DNA from: an uncultured Hungatella sp.
GTDB lineage: Bacteria > Bacillota > Clostridia > Lachnospirales > Lachnospiraceae
Direction of reading: 5' to 3'
DNA length: 15,186 nt
Assembly: GCA_910586845.1 (NCBI GenBank)
Contig: CAJUJV010000038.1
Location: 21,061 to 36,246 of the forward strand
Shown here: one piece after another, positions 8,031-12,733 of the stretch
Numbering within the stretch: position 1 is the stretch's first letter
Layout: every line of letters starts with the position of its first letter
Program-made: the position numbers and the translations under genes
The notes under the pieces: model-generated
The model's database searches: none
Told to the model about the DNA's origin: nothing
What the model saw: only the letters and a program-made list of their open reading frames with translations

Positions 8031-8876
8031 CTACCAGTTTACAATCTGATTGACCAGAACCTGCTGTTCGGCCCGACTTCTGTGCAGGTAGATCCGGGTG
8101 GTCTCGATGCTCTGATGACCCAGGAGATCGGAGAGAAAGGCGATGTCCCCGCAGGCCTCGATAAAATTTTTCGCAAACCGGTGGCGGAAGGAGTGGGGGT
8201 GGAGGACTGCCGGATCAAGACCGTAGATCCGTGAAAATTTGCGCAGCTGTCCCCGTATGGCGGGAGCGGTTACGGACTGTCCCTGTTTATTGAGGAACAG
8301 GGGGCCGGGAGGATGGTCCTCTCTGGCCATCCACTGAAGGGTATCCTGACGGAGTGTTTTGGGGATATAGACCCGGCGGCTCTTGTTGCCCTTGGAATAC
8401 AGATCCAGACGACCTTTTTCCACATCAGAGGTCTGCAGCCGGACCACCTCGCTGACCCGGACTCCCGTAGCCGTCATGAAACGGATCAGGAAGTAGTACA
8501 GATAATTGCCATCCCGGACAAGACATTGTTTCAGATATTCATAGTCAGCCTGGCTGATCACGTTTTCCACATAAGTGTTCTGCTGCATCCTCAGCATGGC
8601 CACAGGGGCTTCCGGGCAGTTTATGTATTCCATATAACAGTTGAGAGCCCGGATCCTCTGGTTGACCGTCCTGGGCTTGTAGTGCTCCAGAAGAAAACAC
8701 TTGTACTGCCGGAGACTGGGGGAATCCGGCTGTTGATACAGACTGAAAAACTGCTGTACGGCATAGGTGTACGCCAGGATAGTGTTTTCTGCCCGGTTGC
8801 GCTGTGTCAGCCAGCAGCGAAAATCGTTCAGATTCAGGTCCGATGCCGGATCATGCCGGCCGGGTGTGTGGTTCAT
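8031..8876 (-). CDS. tyrosine recombinase B (XerC/D-like, integrase family)
   Basis: A 281-residue site-specific recombinase with a complete catalytic set: R140 (TGVRVSEVV), a lysine in SKGNK (161-165), H228-x-x-R231 (HSFRHRF), H254 (LLGHQS) and Y263 (TTRIYL). A core-binding domain occupies about residues 13-90. The start is ATG at 8876, eight bases after AGGAGG (8885-8890 on the minus strand). An in-frame TTG at 8882 is only two bases from that site and is unlikely. It lies 86 bases downstream of spoIIR on the same strand and 10 bases upstream of recombinase A, so the three may share a transcript. The last residues (QIVNW) match recombinase A (RIVTW). No relaxase, excisionase, resistance or phage gene is adjacent, so it is not obviously part of a mobile element. 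Confidence 0.9.
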   Translation of the reverse strand: MNHTPGRHDPASDLNLNDFRCWLTQRNRAENTILAYTYAVQQFFSLYQQPDSPSLRQYKCFLLEHYKPRTVNQRIRALNCYMEYINCPEAPVAMLRMQQNTYVENVISQADYEYLKQCLVRDGNYLYYFLIRFMTATGVRVSEVVRLQTSDVEKGRLDLYSKGNKSRRVYIPKTLRQDTLQWMAREDHPPGPLFLNKQGQSVTAPAIRGQLRKFSRIYGLDPAVLHPHSFRHRFAKNFIEACGDIAFLSDLLGHQSIETTRIYLHRSRAEQQVLVNQIVNW

Positions 8877-8927
8877 GTTCAAGTCCTCCTTATCTTTTGC
8901 AGGTTGCTGTCAGCCAGTCCATCATAT

Positions 8928-8942
8928 CATTATCCGATAATG
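8928..8942. repeat. 15-bp palindrome upstream of the recombinase pair
   Basis: Arms CATTATC (8928-8934) and GATAATG (8936-8942) surround a single C. It lies between the spoIIR stop and the recombinase B start, in an AT-rich stretch that also holds TATGAT on the minus strand (8926-8921), a possible -10. No good -35 pairs with it. The most likely roles are an operator for the recombinase genes or a recombinase arm site; it lacks the 6-8 bp spacer of a dif-like core. Confidence 0.45.
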
Positions 8943-8962
8943 GAGCAGCGTCGATATATCAT

Positions 8963-9574
8963 TTATTTCAGAAATTCCAACAGTTTAAAACGAATATGGA
9001 TCCGGGGCTCCGAGGCCATAACCGCATCGAAGTCGTCTTCCGGCAGCAGGTTTTTCAGCTCCAGGCAGGATTCCTCCGGCATCACGCCGTGGGTGCTGTC
9101 GATAAAGCACAGCCTGGGATAGACCACGCACCACCAGTTCCGTCCCCTCCCTTCCCCCAGGGTTACCTGGATAGTATCGTATGTTCCGCAGGGAAGCACA
9201 AGGTTTCCGTAGGCTTTGGTGGGAAACCAGGCCCGAGTCAGCCGGATGGAGGTTTTATAATCACACCCCTGTTCCATAAGCCAGGTGTCTGCATAATCCT
9301 CCAGTTCCCGGCAGTGCTCCCGGACATAGGTACAGAAGCCGTCCTTGGAGTCTTCAGGGCATTCCTCCAGTTTTTCCAGAATCAGAGCTTTTATCTGAAG
9401 TTTGATCTGCTGATCGGCGGCGCTGTTGGAGCTGGCCAGGACATGAAAGCGCAGAAGCCGGGGGGCGATCCTGTCCGCCAGGTTCTTATCCTGCTGATAT
9501 CCCCATAAAATAGAACACAGGAAAGCCAGAAAAAAGCAGGAGGCGGACAGGAGAAGGGTTCGTTGATATCTCAT
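8963..9574 (-). CDS. spoIIR: stage II sporulation protein R
   Basis: A 203-residue secreted signalling protein. In Bacillus, SpoIIR made in the forespore crosses into the intermembrane space and activates the SpoIIGA protease, which processes pro-sigma-E in the mother cell. A signal or anchor segment lies at about 6-25. Family landmarks are RFHVLASSNSAADQ (42-55), FPTKAYGNLVLPCG (117-130) and GEGRGRNWWCVVYP (140-153). GGAGG (9584-9588 on the minus strand) lies nine bases before the ATG. It is divergent from ddl across a 100-base spacer, which contains a candidate sigma-F/G-type promoter. Its presence implies an endospore former. Confidence 0.95.
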   Translation of the reverse strand: MRYQRTLLLSASCFFLAFLCSILWGYQQDKNLADRIAPRLLRFHVLASSNSAADQQIKLQIKALILEKLEECPEDSKDGFCTYVREHCRELEDYADTWLMEQGCDYKTSIRLTRAWFPTKAYGNLVLPCGTYDTIQVTLGEGRGRNWWCVVYPRLCFIDSTHGVMPEESCLELKNLLPEDDFDAVMASEPRIHIRFKLLEFLK

Positions 9575-9588
9575 ATTATTTTTCCTCC

Positions 9589-9605
9589 ATTAAGAATTTC
9601 TTAAT
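9589..9605. repeat. 17-bp palindrome between spoIIR and ddl
   Basis: Arms ATTAAGAA (9589-9596) and TTCTTAAT (9598-9605) flank one T. It begins just upstream of the spoIIR ribosome site and touches the -35 of the ddl promoter, so a bound protein could affect both genes. On RNA the one-base centre and A/U-only pairs would make a poor hairpin, so a DNA operator is more likely. Confidence 0.5.
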
Positions 9606-9632
9606 TGTAATTATAACCAGGTATGGTATAAT
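9605..9632 (+). promoter_or_regulatory. sigma-A promoter for ddl-murI-DUF1934
   Basis: TTGTAA (9605-9610), a 16-base spacer and TATAAT (9627-9632), with an extended -10 TG at 9624-9625. Transcription would begin near 9639, leaving a 5' leader of about 36 bases containing AAGGAAGGAGA ahead of the ddl ATG. Confidence 0.75.
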
Positions 9633-9637
9633 TAAAC
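9610..9637 (-). promoter_or_regulatory. candidate forespore (sigma-F/G type) promoter for spoIIR
   Basis: Read on the minus strand, GGTTATAAT (9618-9610) fits the GGnnAnAnT -10 known for sigma-F-class promoters. GTTTA (9637-9633) lies 14 bases upstream and fits a GywTA -35; the spacing is slightly short. In Bacillus spoIIR is a sigma-F gene, which is why this was sought. It overlaps the ddl promoter on the other strand. A short degenerate match, so tentative. Confidence 0.4.
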
Positions 9638-9674
9638 CCGATGTCTGGCAGAAAAAGGAAGGAGACATTTTATA

Positions 9675-10739
9675 ATGAAAGAGACCATAGGGGTTTTATT
9701 TGGAGGCCGCTCTTCGGAACACGAAGTGTCCTGCATGTCGGCTGCCAATGTGATTGAACAGATAAATAAAGACAGATATGAGATCCTGCTGATCGGGATC
9801 ACCAAAGAGGGAGAATGGCTTCTGGTGGATTCCCCGGATGAGATCCGGACAGGCACGTGGCAGGAGGGCCATGTGAAAGCCGTCATCTCTCCCGATGCCC
9901 GGGATCAGTGCCTCCTGATCTTCGGAGAAAACGGGACAGTGGAGAGGCGGCATCTGGATGTGGTCTTTCCTGTCCTCCACGGATTGTACGGGGAAGACGG
10001 CACGGTACAGGGACTTCTGGAACTGGCCCGGATCCCTTATGTGGGATGCGGAGTCCTGTCATCCGCAGTATCCATGGATAAACTGACGGCCAAAATCATT
10101 GCGGACAGCCTGGGGATCCGTCAGGCGGCCTATGTGCCTGTGATGAAAGAAGAGCTGGAACACATAGATCAGGCGGCGGAACGGGTGGAAGCCTCCCTGC
10201 CCTATCCGGTTTTCGTAAAACCGTCCAATGCCGGCTCATCCAGAGGGGTGAGCAGGGCGGAGGACCGCCGGGGGCTTAAGGCTGCCCTGAGAGAGGCGGC
10301 TCTTCACGATAAGAAGATTCTGGTGGAGGAGGCCGTCACGGGACATGAGGTGGAGACGGCTGTCCTGGGAGGCGGAACCATGGAACCGGAGGTATCGGGA
10401 GTGGGAGAGATCCTGTCCGCGGCAGAGTTCTATGACTATGATGCCAAATACCACAATCAGGAGTCCAGGACCGTGACTGATCCTGAGCTGCCGGGAGACG
10501 CCGCAGAACAGATCCGCCGGACGGCGGCCAGGATCTTTGGAGCTGTAGACGGATACGGACTGGCGAGAGTGGATTTTTTCGTCACATATCAGGGGGAAGT
10601 GGTGTTCAATGAGATCAATACCATGCCCGGATTTACGGCCATCAGCATGTATCCCATCCTGTGGGAGGCCAGAGGCATCTCCAAACCTCAGCTGGTCCAG
10701 AAGCTGATCGACTGTGCAAAGGAGCGTTACGATGGATAG
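9675..10739 (+). CDS. ddl: D-alanine--D-alanine ligase
   Basis: A 354-residue ATP-grasp enzyme that joins two D-alanines with ATP for peptidoglycan precursors, in the cytoplasm. Landmarks: GGRSSEHEVS (10-19), LHGLYGEDGTVQGLLE (101-116), SMDKLTAK (133-140), VKPSNAGSSRGVS (181-193), FYDYDAKY (252-259) in the omega loop, and NEINTMPGFT (312-321) with metal-binding residues. The FYDYDAKY loop is like normal Ddl and unlike VanA-type D-Ala-D-lactate ligases, so an ordinary D-Ala-D-Ala enzyme is expected. The ATG at 9675 follows GGAG (9661-9664) at 10 bases. The gene overlaps murI by 8 bases, so two steps supplying D-amino acids to the wall are co-expressed. Confidence 0.96.
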   Translation: MKETIGVLFGGRSSEHEVSCMSAANVIEQINKDRYEILLIGITKEGEWLLVDSPDEIRTGTWQEGHVKAVISPDARDQCLLIFGENGTVERRHLDVVFPVLHGLYGEDGTVQGLLELARIPYVGCGVLSSAVSMDKLTAKIIADSLGIRQAAYVPVMKEELEHIDQAAERVEASLPYPVFVKPSNAGSSRGVSRAEDRRGLKAALREAALHDKKILVEEAVTGHEVETAVLGGGTMEPEVSGVGEILSAAEFYDYDAKYHNQESRTVTDPELPGDAAEQIRRTAARIFGAVDGYGLARVDFFVTYQGEVVFNEINTMPGFTAISMYPILWEARGISKPQLVQKLIDCAKERYDG

Positions 10740-11547
10740 AAATGCCCCTATCGGAGTTTTTGATTCAGGAGTGGGAGGTCTGACCGTGGCCAGAGAGATC
10801 ATGCGCAGGATGCCCGGGGAACGGATCGTCTATTTCGGGGACACGGCCCGGCTGCCCTATGGCAGCAAGTCCCAGGACACGGTGCTGCGCTATTCCCGCC
10901 AGATCATCCGGTTCCTTATGACCAGGCAGGTGAAGGCCATTGTCATCGCCTGCAATACGGCGAGCGCTTATGCCTTGAAGACCGTGGAGCAGGAGACGGA
11001 GATCCCTGTCATCGGAGTCATACGGGCAGGAGCCAGGACGGCAGTCCAGGCTACCCGCAACGGCAAGATCGGAGTCATCGGAACAGAGGCCACCATAAAC
11101 AGCGGCCTCTATACGGATACCATGAAGGAGATGAGACCGGACATCCAGGTCACGGGAAAAGCCTGCCCTCTCTTTGTCCCTCTGGTGGAGGAGGGGCTGT
11201 TCCACGATTCGGTGACCGATGAGATCGCTTCCCGGTATCTGGCAGAGCTGAAAAGCCGGTTTGTGGACACCGTAGTTCTGGGCTGCACCCATTACCCGCT
11301 GATCCGCTCCACTCTCAGGCGCCTTATGGGGGAGGATGTGACTCTGGTCAATCCGGCCTATGAGACGGCGGCGGAGCTGGAGGAACTTCTGGAGAGGAAG
11401 GGGCTGACCTGCACGGGAGAAGCAGACCCGGAAGAAAAATACAGATTTTATGTCAGTGACCTGGCGGAGAAATTTACGGCCTTTGCCACTTCCATCCTTC
11501 CGGATCAGGTGAAAGAGACAAAAAAGATCAATATCGAGGAATATTAG
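10732..11547 (+). CDS. murI: glutamate racemase
   Basis: A 271-residue cofactor-independent racemase that makes D-glutamate for peptidoglycan. Visible: VFDSGVGGLTV (9-19) with the catalytic aspartate D11, YFGDTARLPYG (34-44), ACNTAS (73-78) with catalytic Cys74, and LGCTHYPLI (183-191) with catalytic Cys185. Length is normal for the family. The start is ATG 10732, seven bases after AAAGGAG (10718-10724); an in-frame GTG at 10714 precedes that site and is not needed. It overlaps the ddl stop by 8 bases and lies 27 bases before the DUF1934 gene. Confidence 0.96.
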   Translation: MDRNAPIGVFDSGVGGLTVAREIMRRMPGERIVYFGDTARLPYGSKSQDTVLRYSRQIIRFLMTRQVKAIVIACNTASAYALKTVEQETEIPVIGVIRAGARTAVQATRNGKIGVIGTEATINSGLYTDTMKEMRPDIQVTGKACPLFVPLVEEGLFHDSVTDEIASRYLAELKSRFVDTVVLGCTHYPLIRSTLRRLMGEDVTLVNPAYETAAELEELLERKGLTCTGEADPEEKYRFYVSDLAEKFTAFATSILPDQVKETKKINIEEY

Positions 11548-11574
11548 AGGCCCGAAACGCCCGGAAGGAGATCC

Positions 11575-12000
11575 ATGACAAAAGAAGTGATGATCACCAT
11601 CAGCGGGTTCCGGATCACGGATGGAGAGCAGGAAGCTGTGGAGCTGACGGTCAGAGGAGACTATTACAGAAAGAACGGAAACCATTATCTCCTTTACCAG
11701 GAGACAGAAGACGGAGGGGAGAAAAGCCGCAGCAGGATCCGGATCTCTCCCGGCTCCATGGATATGAAGAAAAGCGGTGCCCATCTCATATTCGAAAAAG
11801 ACAGAAAGCATGTTTCCGGATATATGACGCCGGCAGGAGAACTGACGGTGGGGATTCTTACAGAGAAACTGGAAATGAGAGAAGATGAGGATCAGCTGGA
11901 GGCGGACCTGGAGTACTCCCTGGAGATCAACGGCAGCCATGTGTCGGACTGCCGGATCCGGGTCTCGGCCAGATCACTAAAACAGCAGAAAACAGTCTGA
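11575..12000 (+). CDS. DUF1934 family protein (YwiB-like)
   Basis: A 141-residue, probably cytoplasmic beta-rich protein with no signal peptide or membrane segment. It fits the DUF1934 (YwiB) family by YYRKNGNHYLLYQE (30-43) with acidic EDGGE after it, GYMTPAGELTVGILT (82-96), and a late Y-S-L-x-I-N motif (114-119). The family has a calycin-like barrel and no established function that I know of. AAGGAG (11565-11570) lies four bases before the ATG, a little close. It is the third gene of the ddl-murI operon, so a link with the cell envelope is possible but is inferred only from position. Its final codons lie in a 14-bp tandem repeat and a terminator follows directly. Confidence 0.85.
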   Translation: MTKEVMITISGFRITDGEQEAVELTVRGDYYRKNGNHYLLYQETEDGGEKSRSRIRISPGSMDMKKSGAHLIFEKDRKHVSGYMTPAGELTVGILTEKLEMREDEDQLEADLEYSLEINGSHVSDCRIRVSARSLKQQKTV

Positions 12001-12023
12001 AGAAAACAGTCTGAAGAAAACAG
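11987..12023 (+). repeat. 14-bp tandem repeat across the DUF1934 stop codon
   Basis: AGAAAACAGTCTGA occurs at 11987-12000 and 12001-12014, followed by nine further bases (12015-12023). The first copy encodes the C-terminal QKTV region and stop; the last partial copy runs into the terminator stem. Losing or gaining a copy would not change the protein, so it looks like neutral slippage. Confidence 0.9.
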
Positions 12024-12050
12024 GGCAGCCGCGGGGATGCGGCTGCCCTG
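12021..12050. terminator. bidirectional intrinsic terminator
   Basis: A perfect 12-bp stem, CAGGGCAGCCGC (12021-12032) with GCGGCTGCCCTG (12039-12050), and a 6-base loop. On the minus strand it is followed at once by TTTTCTT, a good U-tract for the membrane-protein gene. On the plus strand a T-rich run comes about nine bases later (from 12059), less ideal for the ddl operon. It sits between the two convergent genes. Confidence 0.88.
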
Positions 12051-12054
12051 ATGT

Positions 12055-12522
12055 CTACTTTTTCTTTCCGGTATCTTTTTTGTCTTTCTTAAATCTGGAG
12101 AAAAATCCCTTCTTCTCCGGAACCGGGGCAGCTGCGCCGCCTCTCACGCTCTTAAGCTCCGTAATATAGATCCCGCTGACTACTACCTTTACCTCTGCCT
12201 TCACGGGGAGAGCGGCGAAGACCTTCTCGTCGCACAGAAGCGTCATGACTTTGGGACCGACTTTGGCCTTGACCAGGGGAACCTTGGCCCAGCGCATGTA
12301 CTTGGGAGTCTGCTCATAGACGATCTTCGGAAGATTGGCATCCTTGATCTTCAGCTTTTTCTTATCAATGACCAGCATGGTGGCGGTCTGGGCGGCAGCC
12401 TGAAGGAGATTCTGCTGTTCTACCTGGCGCTTCTCCAGCTTCCGTCCCATAAAATACAGTATGGCCATACCGGCGGCCACAATGATGAGGATGACTAAAA
12501 GGATGTTTAAAAATGTCTGCAC
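12055..12522 (-). CDS. uncharacterised single-pass membrane protein
   Basis: A 155-residue protein of unknown function. An N-terminal membrane segment (about 4-25) is followed by a basic, glutamine-rich helix (27-45), then a probably beta-rich domain (about 48-125) with LVKAKVGPKVMTLLCD near 83-98, and a lysine-rich tail (137-155, FFSRFKKDKK) ending in KKK. The basic residues after the membrane segment place the main domain in the cytoplasm. The start is a GTG at 12522, with GGAGG (12530-12534) seven bases upstream; an in-frame ATG at 12600 would lie inside the promoter -35 and is rejected. It is divergent from rpoB across 211 bases and has its own promoter and terminator, so it is monocistronic. 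I cannot assign a family. Confidence 0.8.
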   Translation of the reverse strand: MQTFLNILLVILIIVAAGMAILYFMGRKLEKRQVEQQNLLQAAAQTATMLVIDKKKLKIKDANLPKIVYEQTPKYMRWAKVPLVKAKVGPKVMTLLCDEKVFAALPVKAEVKVVVSGIYITELKSVRGGAAAPVPEKKGFFSRFKKDKKDTGKKK

Positions 12523-12547
12523 GTGGATACCTCCAATAAGTCCTATT

Positions 12548-12562
12548 GCAGGACAGGCCTGC
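12548..12562. repeat. short dyad near the start point of the membrane-protein gene
   Basis: GCAGG (12548-12552) and CCTGC (12558-12562) surround ACAGG, and CAGGCCTG (12554-12561) is itself palindromic. It lies a few bases downstream of the minus-strand -10, where an operator could sit. Short enough to be chance. Confidence 0.25.
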
Positions 12563-12571
12563 CTTTTCCCC

Positions 12572-12600
12572 AGTATAACATCCTTTGACAAAAAAGGCAA
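12572..12600 (-). promoter_or_regulatory. sigma-A promoter of the membrane-protein gene
   Basis: On the minus strand: TTGCCT (12600-12595), a 17-base spacer, and TATACT (12577-12572) with an extended -10 TG. The implied leader is roughly 43 bases to the GTG start. This supports transcription away from rpoB. Confidence 0.7.
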
Positions 12601-12616
12601 TAAAAGAAAAAAATCG

Positions 12617-12645
12617 TTGACACCTTGACAACGCTGTGTTAAGAT
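12617..12645 (+). promoter_or_regulatory. strong sigma-A promoter of rpoB
   Basis: TTGACA (12617-12622, consensus), a 17-base spacer and TAAGAT (12640-12645), preceded by an A-rich stretch (12601-12613) like an UP element. A second TTGACA at 12625-12630 has no -10 at a usual distance. Transcription would begin near 12652 and leave a leader of about 80 bases before the rpoB ATG. Confidence 0.8.
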
Positions 12646-12733
12646 GAAATGTGCACTATTGTGGCATCGTGTGCATTGATGGTACTAGTATGCCCAAAAA
12701 TCAGAATGAAAAGAAAACAGGGGTGAGACGTCA

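Noticed and set aside
7119..8962. Invertible promoter or att repeats around the recombinases
   Set aside because: I compared the spacers at both ends by eye and found no inverted or direct repeat longer than a few bases. Similarity between 7202-8020 and 8031-8876 comes from the gene duplication.
10714..10731. GTG start for murI
   Set aside because: The ribosome site AAAGGAG lies downstream of it and fits ATG 10732.
12523..12600. ATG start at 12600 for the minus-strand membrane protein
   Set aside because: The extension covers the -10 and -35 sequences and would put 26 polar residues before the membrane segment; GTG 12522 has an ideal GGAGG.
12625..12630. Second TTGACA as a separate rpoB promoter
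   Set aside because: No -10-like hexamer lies 16-18 bases downstream; the first TTGACA pairs with TAAGAT at 17 bases.
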